DNA of 64,000 nt, from NCBI GenBank assembly GCA_032717465.1, contig CM064712.1:22403785-22467784 (forward strand), given 5' to 3'. The notes beneath the pieces were generated by a model. It was not told where the DNA came from. It made no database searches and saw only the letters and a list, made by a program, of their open reading frames with translations. Shown here piece by piece: positions 10,646-21,390 of this stretch (within the stretch, counting starts at the first letter, position 1; each line of letters starts with the position of its first letter). Origin of the DNA: Coenobita brevimanus (Eukaryota > Arthropoda > Malacostraca > Decapoda > Coenobitidae). The position numbers and the translations under genes were made by a program.

Positions 10646-11103
10646 CAGTAAAACCTCTACAATTCGGCATCCTTCAAGTCGGAAACCTCTGCAACTTGGG
10701 AAGGCACCAAAATATTCATTTAAAAAATCAAAATTCAAAAATTCCCAGAAATGCACACGTGAGAGGAAGAGAGTCGGCTAAAATCCCCCCAGCTCGGTAA
10801 GATGCCGAGTTGTACAGTAATGTTTAAGTGTTTAGTGTTTAGTTCCCCAGTATAGTACAAGTGATAAATACATTACAGTAATGGCCTTTATAGTGTTAAT
10901 TGTGCTTTACATAGTGTACAGTGTCAAGTACAGTACAGTATAGGTGTGCCCAAAAGTGATCTTAAGCTCCCCTGACACCTCCAAAGACTACCAAAAGTCC
11001 TCCTCCATGCCTGGAATACACCCTACAACTGCATGGAATCATGGTAAGGCAGCTTTTCCTGTTTATTGTAAAAACTTTTAATTTTCTTCCATTTTTTCCA
11101 TTC

Positions 11104-11161
<58 letters not shown>

Positions 11162-11251
11162 GGGGGAACTTAAAGTTCATCCCTACATCTCGGCAAATAG
11201 GCTAACTCGGCAAGTCTTGCACATGTATTATGCCGAGTTGTAGAGGTTATA

Positions 11252-11254
<3 letters not shown>
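10646..11254. mobile_element. TIR DNA element (pogo/Tigger or mariner-like), non-autonomous
   Basis: The left end CAGTAAAACCTCTACAATTC at 10,646 is mirrored at the right end by GAGTTGTAGAGGTTATACTG ending at 11,254. This gives an imperfect terminal inverted repeat of about 24 bp. The left flank is TA and TA repeats lie just beyond both ends. An extra internal copy of the right-type end (GATGCCGAGTTGTACAGTAA near 10,800-10,819) suggests a smaller element or an internal rearrangement. No transposase ORF is seen; a (GT)n tract fills 11,106-11,157. Confidence 0.7.
11106..11157. repeat. (GT)n microsatellite
   Basis: About 26 GT dinucleotides inside the TIR element. Confidence 0.95.
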
Positions 11255-11296
<42 letters not shown>

Positions 11297-11678
11297 TATA
11301 TACAGTACAATCCCTGCTATCCGGTATCCAGACAAACGGAATACTCAGAAAAACGGGAAGATTCAAGGGCTGGTGAAAACGTCAGTAAGTTATAACTGTG
11401 CGCCATTTTGAATGGACCGCCAAACCGCCGTTTTATCGTGTCACGCGAGGCTGGGTGAAGTCAGACTAAGCAAGGTGAAGGCATTTCTGGCTAATGTAAA
11501 TCCATAGTAAATCCTCTTAACCAGCCCTTCTCTTCTCTCTTTCCCCCACTTGAATTCAGTCATCCTCCACGCCCTCCACAATTTCCACAAATCACCAGTC
11601 TGCTTTTTACCACCAGACAGTAAACAAGCTCTCTTGCTGTTGTGTTGCTCTGTTGGACGGTAATTGCAACATTCCAAA

Positions 11679-12140
11679 ATGCCTAAAGAGCAAACTAAAC
11701 GTAAGCATGTCGTGCCTACCTTGAAACAGAAGCTGGACATATGCAATAGACTTGAAAAAGGCAAACATTATAAAACACTGATGACCGAATATAATGTAGG
11801 AAATCCAACGATTTATATCAAGACCCAAGCATCCAAGCTCGATGAATTTTTCATGAAGAGCGAGACAAGTAAGTCCATTGAAAAAAGGCATACTCTTCAT
11901 CGTTCGAGTGGTTTTGCTTAGAAAGATCTAGGGGAGCACCTATTTCTGGTCCTCTTATCCAAGAAAAAGCAAGAGAGTTTCACAATAAAATGATTACAAA
12001 AGTCGCATGTGATTTCAGTGTTGGATGGTTAAATCGTTTCAGAGACAGGCATGGAATTTGTAAACCAGACATCTCGGGAGAGAGCAAATCAGCAAATGCC
12101 GGTGTTTTTCTTCCTAACGGACCGACTCTAACTTGCACCA
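11679..12140 (+). pseudogene. Tigger/pogo-type transposase N-terminus (DNA-binding HTH region)
   Basis: ATG at 11,679 opens PKEQTKRKHVVPTLKQKLD, then ICNRLEKGKHYKTLMTEYNV and GNPTIYIKTQ. This is the pattern of the first helix-turn-helix of CENP-B/pogo transposases. The frame stops at 11,919-11,921. In another frame 11,933-12,110 gives GAPISGPLIQEKAREFHNKM, then FSVGWLNRFRDRHGI, the second CENPB-type HTH. A frameshift or deletion therefore separates the two HTH units. No DDE catalytic domain follows. TTG at 11,664 is in frame, but the ATG fits the family start better. Confidence 0.75.
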
Positions 12141-12299
12141 CATAAATTCATCTTAGAACGCAGGTGTGCTGGCAGAGATGAAAAAAAAAAAATGTTAATA
12201 GGAATGAAGGTTTACTTTGTTGGAAGAAAAAATATATATATATGCTTGCACTTCATATGTACATCATGTATTTTATTTTGTGCAAAACAGCTGATTGGC

Positions 12300-12683
12300 A
12301 GTGGCTGAAGGGTGGAATGATGGAGGTCAGTCGGGGCCGGGACCGTAAACAAAGCTTGTGTGGGGGCACAGGTGTGATAATTCTACAGTGCAGTCTTAAC
12401 ATCAGTTCACCAATAAATGTTCAATATTTTATTTCTTTATTTTTCCACTTTTATGAGTACAGTACTGTACATACAACGAATACTTCGGTAGTTAACAGAA
12501 TGGTGCAAAACAGTGGCGGAATGGTGGCGGTCAGTCGGGGCCGGGACCTTAAACAAAGCTGATGTGGGGGCACAGGTGTCGTGATAATTTACCAATAAAT
12601 ATTCAGGATTTTATTTCTTTAGTTTTCCACATTTATGAGTACAGTACATACTAGAAATTATTCGGTAGTTAACAGAATGGACT
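12300..12683. repeat. Tandem duplication, unit about 195-200 bp
   Basis: The block with GTCAGTCGGGGCCGGGACC at 12,329 recurs at 12,530. Each is followed by ACAAAGCT, GGGGGCACAGGTGT, ACCAATAAAT, TTTATTTCTTT and TTCGGTAGTTAACAGAATGG. The second unit is slightly shorter. It lies inside the Tigger-like relic. Confidence 0.8.
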
Positions 12684-12935
12684 TGTGCATTTTGCAGTAC
12701 CGGTACTGCAAGGCATTGCATGCATGTGCGTTATGACCATGGTGTGTGTTTATGAGGCAATATTTCAGGTGGAATCTCTTAGTGTGCCCCCTGATGTGAG
12801 TGGTGAGTACCTGAATTGTATTTACGGTTGTGATAATGATCGCCTTTGTATAGATTCGAATATCAGAACTACGGAAAAATCTGTAAGCGGGAAGGTGAAT
12901 TCCCCAAGCCGCCCGGTTAACTGGGATTGTATCCA

Positions 12936-12978
12936 ATATATATACACACATACATATATATATATCTATATCTATCTA

Positions 12979-13016
<38 letters not shown>

Positions 13017-13073
13017 GTACTGTATATATATGTATACATATATATATATATATAGATATATATATATATATAG

Positions 13074-13144
<71 letters not shown>

Positions 13145-13166
13145 CATACATATACCTGTAGATATA
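12936..13166. repeat. (TA)n-rich microsatellite array
   Basis: TA, ATCT, ATAC and ATGT repeats over 230 bp. The Tyr/Ile-rich open frames across it are translation artefacts of the repeat. The array is flanked on both sides by TIR elements. Confidence 0.95.
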
Positions 13167-13907
13167 CACTCAATCCTCGTAAACCGCATGTTTATAAACC
13201 ACGGATTCGTAAACTGCGGCAAAGTGGCTGTCAGACTGCCGGCACCCTTAAAGTCACGAAAATTGCGGATCTAGGCACCGAAGTGGGCCTTTTCCAAGGA
13301 GAATCGTAAACCGCGGCATTAAGTTTGAAAATCACGACCCAACAACCAATCACCACCCGTCCTTGGTGGCAAGTGTGCATTCTAATGCCGCAGAGTTATT
13401 GAGAAACATCAGGAACTCATCACCCACTATTTTGCCCAGGTAAGGGCAGAAGCTGAGCCTGAACCACAGCCTGGCCCTTCACACACTGAGGACGTGGATG
13501 ACGTAGCATCTGTCATCTCTGATGCAGGCTTTGAGGGCTTCCTGAGGGAGGCAGAGGAGCTGGAGAAGGGAGAACAGCATGAGGGAGCACCCCCACCTCA
13601 TGCTGAGAGGTTCTAAGTTCTTCCCAACACCACCCCACTCCATTCACTTAAGCAACATCATCATAGGATTAAGGTGAGACCCCTTAACATTGCTTATTTC
13701 TATTAAATACATGCACTGAATATTCCTAAATTTGTATGTTTGTGTTTGATGGTGCCTAGATAGGTGTAGGTAGGGTGCTTTGGGGGGTGGTTGGCCAAAG
13801 TCCAGACCCTAATTAATTTTTCACGTAAGAGTTATTATAAACCGCGGATTTTGTAAACTGCAGCAGTGGTCCAGACCCAAATTGCCGCGGTTTACGAGGA
13901 TTGAGTG
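13167..13907. mobile_element. TIR DNA element with TA target duplication
   Basis: The left end CACTCAATCCTCGTAAACCG at 13,167 is the inverted complement of the right end CGGTTTACGAGGATTGAGTG at 13,907. TA flanks both sides (13,165-13,166 and 13,908-13,909), the hallmark of Tc1/mariner/pogo insertion. Subterminal direct repeats of the type TTATAAACCRCGG occur at 13,192 and about 13,836. Between 13,395 and 13,617 a conserved reading sense (HQELITHYFAQVRAEAEPEP, then DVDDVASVIS, then GFEGFLREAEELEKG) looks like the acidic C-terminal end of a transposase-like protein, but I cannot name it with certainty. Confidence 0.8.
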
Positions 13908-14073
13908 TATATATATATATATATTTTGCTAAACCCTCCGCATTTTATGAACATCGAAAATTCATAGAGAAATCACTCACATGGGCTTTAAAATCCTGGT
14001 ACAGGTAACAATACCCTTACATGGCTGTATTTACCTATTTGTATTTACCAATTTGTAGTATACAGGAATTGAG

Positions 14074-16990
14074 CTAAGCTTGTGTTGTCCTGTCTCCATA
14101 TCTACACTTATCCAGTCTAGTTTTAAACACATGAATGTTCTTTGTCTGCACCTCCTCTTCGTCTAAGTCATTCCAAATACATATGCTTCTATTCGGGACT
14201 GTGAACCTATTAAGATCATTAAGACATCTACTTTTCCTCAACTTGAAGTCATGACCTCTTGTTCTTCCATCATCCAACACAAAAACATCCTCTCTATCCA
14301 CCCTTTCCAGTTCTCTTACATTTCTAACTATCGTGATCAAGTTAACTCTTTCTCTTCCCTCACGCAGCGTTGGTAATTTCAGTTTTTCTTTTTCCAGTCT
14401 CTCCTCGTAGGTGAGTTCCCTTAAACATGGTATCGTCCTCGCTGCCATCCGTTGAACCCTCTCTAGTTTATCAATATGCTTCTTCAAATGAGGTGACCAT
14501 ACCACAGCTGCATACTCTACTCTTGGTCTTATCATGGTCACTATCAACTCCCTTAGCATTTCCTCGTCCATATAATTAAGCCATTCTTATATTGGTCAGT
14601 AATCCACAAGTTCCCCCAATGATTTTGTTTATATGTTTTTCTGGTGACACATCATCCTGAATAGTCACTCCCAGTGTCTTTCTCATCTTTTCTTTTACAA
14701 ATTATCTCATTGCCCATTTTAGATGTCCAGTGAGGTCTTTTTTTTCACTCATTCCCATTTCTAATACATGACACTTCCTGGCATTAAAATGCATTTTCCA
14801 AGTCTGGCTCCATCTGTGGAGTTTATCCAAGTCCTCTTGTAGTTTTTTACAATCATCTGCGAACATACTCATGTAACTATTTAAACCTTCTGGTAAATCA
14901 TTTACATATGTCAGAAACATTATTGGGGCTAAGACAGAGCCCTGGGGCACTCCACTAGTCACATTTCTCCACTGTGAAACCTTGTCTCTTTTAACTGTTC
15001 TCGTCTGCCTTCCTATCAAATAATCCCCCATCCACTTTAATAGTTTCCAAAGGTCTTCAGCTTCCACAGCAGTCTCCTATAGGGCACCCTGTCAAATGCT
15101 TTCTTGAGGCCAAGATAGACACAGTCTGCCCATCCCTCTCTTGTATGACATCTGTTACCCTACTGTAGAAACATAATAGGTTAGTAACACATGATCTTCC
15201 TTCCCTAAAATCAAATTGTCTTGGTGTTATCACGTAATTTTCTTCTAAATACTTTATCTATCTTTTTCTAATAATTTTCTTGCAGATTTTACAAACAATA
15301 CTAGTAAGTGATACAGGTCTGTAATTGAGTGGATCTTCCTTATCTCCTCCCTTGAAGATTGGCACAGTACTTATTCTTTTCCAGTCTTCAGGTAAGTGTC
15401 CAATTTCCAACGAAGTCTTGATGATGACATAAACAGGCCACATTAACTGGAATGCAGATTCCTTCAGGATCCATCCAGACACACCATCTGGTCCCATTGC
15501 TTTTCTTACATCCAAATCCCTCATCAGCTGCAGCACCTTATACACGTCCTCTGTAATTTCTGCCATTCCCGTCACCCTGGCTTCTATTTCAGGTTCCCTA
15601 AATTCCTCTTCCAACACATAGACTGCCTGCAGTTTGTTGTTCGTTATTTCACACAATTCTTCTTGTCTTTCTTAGGTTTCATCTCCATCCCTCAATCGTA
15701 TTATATTGTCCTTAACTTTCATTTTACCATTCACAAACCTATAACATAATATTGGCTCATTTTTACATTTAGTTACAATATCTTTTTCATATTTCCTGTC
15801 TTCTTCTTCTCTCCGCACCCTTACATATTTATTTCTTATTTCTTACCTGCCTGTACTCCCAAGCCCTTTCACTATACCTTCTTCTCACTTTATTCCATGC
15901 TCTTTTTCTTGCCTCATGTGCCACTCTACATCTGTTGTTAAACCATTCTTTCTTCCTTTCCATAGCTGCGGAAAATTTTGGGACATACTTACTACCTCAT
16001 GTTTTATACACTTCTATCAGAAACTCATATTTCTCATCAACATTTGTGATTGTATTCATTTTACTCCAGTCTACATTTTGGAAAAAGTTCCTCAGGGAAG
16101 GAAAGTCTACCTTCCCATAATTGCATCTATTTTTTCTGTGTTTTTCATCTCTTTCTCCTTCCCTTACTCCCACCACTTCCATCTCAATAACCAGATGATC
16201 ACTTTTACCAAAGGGGCATTGGTAGGTTATGTTCCTCACATCATTTGGGTCCTTTGTGAATACCAAGTCAAACCTTGATGGTTCGTCATCACTCCTAATT
16301 CATGTATTTTTTTTAATTACTTGGGTTATCATGTTTTCCATCACCAGTTCCATTAATTTATTTCTGCATGATTCCTCATTGCTCCCAGCATTCATACTTT
16401 CCCAGTCAACTTCTCCACAATTAAAATCTCCCATTATTATTAGTCTGTTTCTTCGTTCAGGTATCATCTTTAGTTTAATAATGGATTCTCTTATTAACTG
16501 TTCATAATCTTCTTTTGTCCATGCCCTAGTTTTGGGAGGCATATAAAATACTATTACATCTATTTTTTCTCCATAAATGTCCTCTATTTCAACTCCCAAA
16601 AGTTCAGCCATGGTATTTTCAATTTCATATTTTTTGCTCTTAGGTCATTGTGGGTTAAAATCATTATACCTCCCCTAAACTTGCCTTCTCTATCTTTCCT
16701 CCAAATTTTATAACTGTTCCATCCAAATAATTTAGTATCAACATCTCGGGGCATTGTAGTCTCCACCAACAAACAGTTTCAGATTTCTTTTCATTTATAT
16801 AGTCTCCAATTTCCCCTTTCGTGGATATTAACCCATCCACATTACTATACATGATACTTAGATTGACAGCATTGGTTTTATCTTTATTCACTCCTCTCTT
16901 ATTCATTTTCATATCCATACCTCTTGTTTCCTTCCCTTCTATTTCCTCACATACGACTTCTTTACTTTCATATCCATCACTCTCCAAAAA
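14074..16990 (-). pseudogene. CR1-like ORF2: endonuclease-reverse transcriptase relic
   Basis: Minus-strand pieces in order. Endonuclease: LSIMYSNVDGLISTKGEIGD near 16,880; WNSYKIWRKDREGKFRGGI near 16,700; IIMGDFNCGEVDWES near 16,420; CPFGKSDHLVIE near 16,210. RT: ADEG-type MRDLDVRKAMGPDGVSGWIL near 15,500; LPEDWKRISTVPIFKGGDKE and NYRPVSLTSIVCKI near 15,350; VYLGLKKAFDRVPYRRLLWK near 15,090; SGVPQGSVLAPIMFLTYVND near 14,940; MSMFADDCKKLQEDLDKL near 14,850. The C-terminal extension is open from 14,571 to 14,074. Frames change several times with intervening stops, so no full protein can be made. FADD is intact as a motif. Confidence 0.85.
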
Positions 16991-17242
16991 AAAGTTTTAC
17001 ATTCTTCATCTGTCCTCCTGTCATTTTTTTCCTTGTTCCTTCAAAGATTTTAAAACTTCTCTTTCTTCTTTATTCAGATCTTTTCTTACCATAATATTTT
17101 CCATCCCTGCCTCTTTACTTAGTTTTCAGGTTACTTTAAGTATATCATTTACTACATTTTCTGATGACAACTTAACTCTCATTGGTCTTACTTCCCCTTT
17201 CTTATATGGCCCTATCCTCCATACTTCCTCAATTTCTTTTTC

Positions 17243-17607
17243 TCACTTGTTTCCTTCGGGATCGATCTTACCCACTATTTTTCTCACTTGATTTGTGTCT
17301 CTCTTGAGTCTCACAGATCTAACCTTTTCTTCCTCCTCCCCATTTCCAAATATTACCACACATCTGCTCCTTTCTGCAGTTTCTCTTACTACTTTCTCTT
17401 TTTTCTTCAATATTTTCTCTGCATTTTCTTCCATTTTTTTCTTGTTCATTTCCCTTTCTTCCTGAATGATTTCCCTTAAGCTGACCACTTCTTTCTGTTT
17501 CTCTTCCACATGTGCCCACTGTGCCTTTTGCTCCTCTAACACACTACTCACCTTCTCCGTTTACAGCTCTCCTCTAGCTTTCTCCATAATTCAGTATTTT
17601 CTTGTTC
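17243..17607 (-). pseudogene. CR1-like ORF1, downstream part (coiled coil plus RNA-binding start)
   Basis: A minus-strand open frame of 102 codons (17,551-17,243) rich in Glu/Lys heptads (VSLREIIQEEREMNKKKMEE), followed by CVVIFGNGEEEEKVRSVRL. A coiled coil leading into a VVIFG-type strand resembles the ORF1 proteins of L1/CR1-type LINEs. The section 17,555-17,607 (EFEQENTELWRKLEES) links it to the part beyond the RTE-A insertion, with a stop between. It is split and not functional. Confidence 0.65.
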
Positions 17608-17614
17608 AAATTCT

Positions 17615-20600
17615 TGGAGGGTTAGTGCCCCTGCCCGGAAAACAACTAACTAAAAAAACAAACAATAAGCCTCAGACAAGGACTGACCAAACGATGACGA
17701 CCAAGGACCGGACAAAGGACATGGTTATCGGAATGTGGAATGTAAGGGGAGCGAATGATGAGGTGAAAGAGAGAGAGATTCTCCAGGTGCTTGAGGGTGC
17801 AAAAGTGGATGTATGTGGAATAACTGAAACAAAATGGAGAGGAGAAAGTGTGAGAGAATGGGAGTATGGGTGGGGTATATGTGCAGGAGTAGGTGAAAAT
17901 GAGAAGGCAAAGGAAGGAGTATGTATAGTTGTGAGTAAAAGATGGAAGAGGAGCATAAGACAGTATGGATCAGTTGGGTCAAGGATTGTGTGGGTAAAGT
18001 TGAAAGTTGGAATACAAATGTGGGCAATTGTGTGTGTGTATGCGCCAACGCAAGATCGTGCTAGAAGAGTGAGAGAAGAGTTCTGGACAAATGTAGAAGT
18101 GTGCATGGAAAAGTTTGGAAGGAATGAGAGAGTGTTTTTGATCGGTGATATGAATGGTAAAATTGGGAATGTGAAGGTGGATGGAATAGTTGGTGAGTGG
18201 GGTGTGCCTGCTGAGATAGATGAGAATGGGAGTGCGTTAGTGGACATTTGTGCTGGGAGGGGGTTGGTGATAGCCAATACCCTCTTCAGGCATAAAATGA
18301 TCCACAGGTATGCATGGTGAGTGATGAGAAGGGTGGGTGGTGAACTGAATGAAAAGAAGTCAATGATTGATTATGTGTGTGTGGATGAAAGGATGCGAAG
18401 ATGTGTAATGGATGCGAGAGTTTATAGAGGTTTGGGGAGTGGACTTTCTGACCACTATTTGGTGGTGGCCAGAATTAGAATTCAAGTAAGATGGAGAAAT
18501 AGAAGAAGGGAAAGATGAGAGGAAGGAGTAGTTGCAAGGAGAGTGGAAAGGTTACAAGAGGATGAGAAAAAGGCAGAGTATAAGAGAGAAGTGGAGGAAC
18601 GATTGGGCAAATATGAATTTGAGCAGATGGGAGACGTGGAAGGTGTGTGTAGGATATTTACAGAAGAAATATGTGCAGCATGTGATGTGGTGTGTGGAAG
18701 GAAGAGAAGACGGAGGGGTGCAAGGAACAGCGTGGTGGACTGAAGAGGTGAAACAGGCTGTGGCACAAAAGAAGAAAGCATACAATGAATGGATGAGAAA
18801 AAGGGGCGTGGAAGAAGTTGAAAGGCGGAAGAGAGAGTTATATGTAGAAAGAGAGAGGTGAAAAGATTAGTAAGAGAGAGTAAGAAGAGAGTGGATAAGG
18901 AATTTGGAAGGAATTTGAGTGTAAAGTGGAGGGACTGTAAGAAAATGTTCTGGAAAGAGGTGAAAAGAGTAAGACAGGGTGGAAGTGAAGTTAGCAGGGG
19001 AGTGAAAGATAAAAATGGTAGATTACTAGTGGAGAAGGGAGAAAAAGTGAGCAGATGGAGAGAACACTTTAAGGAATTGTTGAACATAGAGGATGGAAGT
19101 AATGCGAGTATAAGTGGCTGGGGAATGGCTGGGAGAAGGAGGGAGGTGAGAAGACAGGAAGAAATCAGTAGGATAGAAGTTGTGGAAGCAATGAAGAAAG
19201 TTAAATCGGGGAAAGCCCCAGGAATTGAGGGAGTGTGTGGTGAAATGCTGAAGCATAGGGGAGAGATAGTAGTAGAATGGATGTGGAAGATGTTCAGATT
19301 GGCCTGGGAGGAAGGTAGAGTCCCGGAGGATTGGAAGTAAGGTATAATTATTCTCTTGTACAAAGGAAAAGGGGAAAAAGAAGTGTGTGGTAATCATAGG
19401 GGCATTTGTCTTCTTAGTATAATAGGAAAAGTGTATGGTAGGATACTTATTGACAGAGTTAGAGAAAGAACAGAGAAATTAGTTGGAGAAGAACAGGGAG
19501 GCTTTAGGAAGGGAAGAGGTTGTGTAGATCAGATATTCATTCTTAGATCTTTAGTGGAAAAGTTTTTAGAGAAGGGAAAGAAGTTGTATGCGGCTTTCAT
19601 GGATTTGAAGAAATCATATGACAGGGTGGATAGACAAGGATTGTGGAAAGTGTTAAGAATATATGGAGTAGATGGGAAGTTGTTGAATGCTGTGAAGAGT
19701 ATGTACAATGGTGCGAAGGCTGCAGTGCGTGTGGATGGTGAACTAAGTGGATTTTTCTCTTTGAAAGTTGGGTTGAAACAGGGATGTGTCATGTCTCCAT
19801 GGTTGTTCAATCTGTACATGGATGGGGTAATAAAAATAGGTACAAGGTAGGGTAGTGGATGTTGGAGTGGCCCTGGTGAGAGAGGATAGTGTCTGGAAAC
19901 TCCCTGTACTATTGTTTGCAGATGATACTGTGTTGTTGAGTGAAGACGAAGGGGAGCTGCAAGGCTTGGTGGATGAGTTTGGGAGAGTGTGTAAGAAACG
20001 GAATCTAAAGGTGAATGTAGGGAAGAGTAAAGTGATGGTCTTTGAGAGAGGTGAAGTCAGTGAATGTACAGCGAGGTTGGATGGTGAGGTATTGGAAAAT
20101 GTGAGTACGTTTAAGTACTTGGGTAGTGTGATGAGTAAGGATGGAGGTTTGGAGGGTGAAGTGCTTGAAAGGGTACAGCAGGGAAGAAAGGTTGCTGGTT
20201 CTTTGAAAGCAGTGATAAGAAACAGGGAAGTGAGCATGGAAGTGAAAAAGTTACTACATGACAGTATTGTGATACCAACTCTAACGTACGGAAGTGAAGC
20301 TTGGACATTGTTGGAAGGACACAAGTCAAGAGTGAGAGCAGTGGAAATGAGTTATTTAAGAGGAGCCTGTGGAGTCACATGGAGAGACAGGCTGTCGAAT
20401 GAGGATATAAAGGAGCGTTGTGGTGTTGATGTGGATGTGATAGGAAGCGTTATGAGGAAAACACTGAGGTGGTTTGGCCATGTGGAGAGGATGGAGGGTG
20501 AAAGACTGACAAAGAGAGTGTATGTGAGTGAGGTGGAGGGGTATGCGGGTGGGGTAGGCCGAGTATGAGATGGAGGGATGGGGTGGAGAGGTATATGAGA

Positions 20601-20720
20601 GAGGGGGGTGTGAGTTGGGAGCAGGGCAGTGAAATGGCGGGGGACAGGGCGACTTGGAGGTGATTTGTTTGTGGCCACCCCAAACAGGATTGAGGCGTCT
20701 GGCAATAGATAGATAGATAG
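17615..20720 (+). mobile_element. RTE-A LINE inserted in the CR1-like LINE
   Basis: Forward-strand RTE-type LINE bounded by a 7-bp target duplication AAATTCT (17,608-17,614 and 20,721-20,727). It starts at TGGAGGGTTAGTGCCCC. Compared with the copy at 35,354-38,527 it lacks the outermost leader, so it is slightly 5'-truncated. The 3' end is GGCGTCTGGCAATAGATAGA with a (GATA)n tail, normal for RTE elements, whose tails are short tandem repeats. It is oriented opposite to its host LINE. Confidence 0.9.
17694..20663 (+). pseudogene. RTE-A endonuclease-reverse transcriptase ORF, multiply disabled
   Basis: ATG at 17,694. Endonuclease: GMWNVRGAND, CGITETKWRG, VCVYAPTQDRARRV, FLIGDMNGKIGNVKVDG, IDYVCVDER, LSDHYLVVARIR. 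RT: KSGKAPGIEGVCGEMLKH, LLYKGKGEKEVCGNHRGICL, FMDLKKSYDRVDRQG, VGLKQGCVMSPWLFNLYMDG, LLFADDTVLLSEDEGELQG. The C-terminus has LTYGSEAWTLLEGHKSRVRA and LRWFGHVERMEGERLTKRV, an RTE-type tail. Lesions: TGA at 18,318-18,320 and 18,516-18,518 (both CGA in the 35-38 kb copy), a 2-base loss in a G run near 18,715 relative to copy 2, TGA near 18,861, TAA at 19,338-19,340, a frameshift near 19,835, and a scrambled stretch at 20,539-20,565. Confidence 0.9.
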
Positions 20721-20935
20721 AAATTCTCGATCTCCCGCTTCGCCGTCTCATTGGCCTGTATCAGACTTTGTATAGTGTTTTCCGTATTTTCAGGCATGTT
20801 TCTTGATATCAGATCCTCCACTTTCTTTTCTAATTCGCTAACCCTCATGGTCAATGTTTTAACCAAATCCATCACATTTGTTTCATTGTCAAAACCTGGA
20901 AATTCGGGTCTCTCGATGTTTACGTTGTCGGCCAT
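20721..20935 (-). pseudogene. CR1-like ORF1, N-terminal part
   Basis: ATG on the minus strand at 20,935 opens MADNVNIERPEFPGFDN and then a coiled-coil-like stretch (VKTLTMRVSELEKKVEDL, then SLIQANETAKREIENF). The frame runs into the RTE-A tail at 20,720. It is the 5' half of the ORF1 whose other half is at 17,243-17,607. Confidence 0.65.
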
Positions 20936-20936
20936 G

Positions 20937-21390
20937 TTTGAGGTTGGTTACAGTACTGAACAGCTGTTACCAAAATTCCTATAAACATTCATGTATACTC
21001 ACTGACAATAGCTCTTTACATTTTTTGTGGTCTGTATTACTTGACAATACTTTACACTTTAGATAAGACTAAAGGAGACAGGACAAACATAATTCCTGAA
21101 AACTATTTAAGGTTTGCAGCAGTGGTTGAGAGGCAACTGAGACACGTCCAATCGCTCTGACTGCTCTTGTGTTTTCTATGGGTCGCCGTGCCAGAGAAAA
21201 CGTGTTCTATGGGAGGGATAACTATTCTAAACCACTCATAGTGTCATTGTTATGACACTATACAATTCTCAGTTGGTTTACAATTCTCAGTTGGTTTACT
21301 TGAAATTATCAAGAACAAAGGAAAAAGAATTGGAAGACTGTTGTCATAAGGTTAGTTCTCAGACCATTATATTTCTTTTTTCACATATAC
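20937..21390. other. Sequence upstream of the CR1-like ORF1, with hairpin
   Basis: Possibly the CR1 5' UTR. It holds a perfect hairpin at 21,238-21,261 (ATAGTGTCAT, loop TGTT, ATGACACTAT), followed by a tandem 18-base repeat (TACAATTCTCAGTTGGTT, twice). No coding sense seen. Confidence 0.45.

Larger units (their letters stand above)
11303..12935 (+). mobile_element. Pogo/Tigger-like DNA transposon relic
   Basis: The left end CAGTACAATCCCTGCTATCC at 11,303 has a decayed inverted match (CCGGTTAACTGGGATTGTAT) near 12,914-12,932. Both ends lie in TA/CA-rich tracts, fitting a TA target. It contains the N-terminal part of a CENP-B/Tigger-type transposase. The rest of the transposase is missing and its place is taken by a tandemly duplicated segment of about 200 bp, so it is an internally deleted, inactive copy. 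Confidence 0.65.
14028..20936 (-). mobile_element. CR1-like LINE, split by an RTE-A insertion
   Basis: Read on the minus strand the order is ORF1 start (20,935), interruption by RTE-A (17,615-20,720), rest of ORF1 (down to about 17,243), then ORF2 with endonuclease and RT (about 16,990 to 14,074), and a 3' end with TAAATACAAATAGGTAAATA-type sequence near 14,028-14,050. There is no RNase H, and the C-terminal RT extension with FTVPNRSICIWNDL is typical of the CR1/Jockey group. Many stops and frameshifts show it is dead. The 5' UTR may extend to about 21,390. Confidence 0.8.

Noticed and set aside
12972..13222. Several Tyr/Ile-rich ORFs on both strands
   Set aside because: They are translations of TA-dinucleotide repeats in different frames and carry no protein signal.
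17672..18277. 201-codon minus-strand ORF opposite the RTE-A endonuclease (also at 46,364-46,969)
   Set aside because: It is the shadow of the forward endonuclease frame; its composition (Ser/Thr/His/Pro-rich) follows from the forward strand's purine richness.
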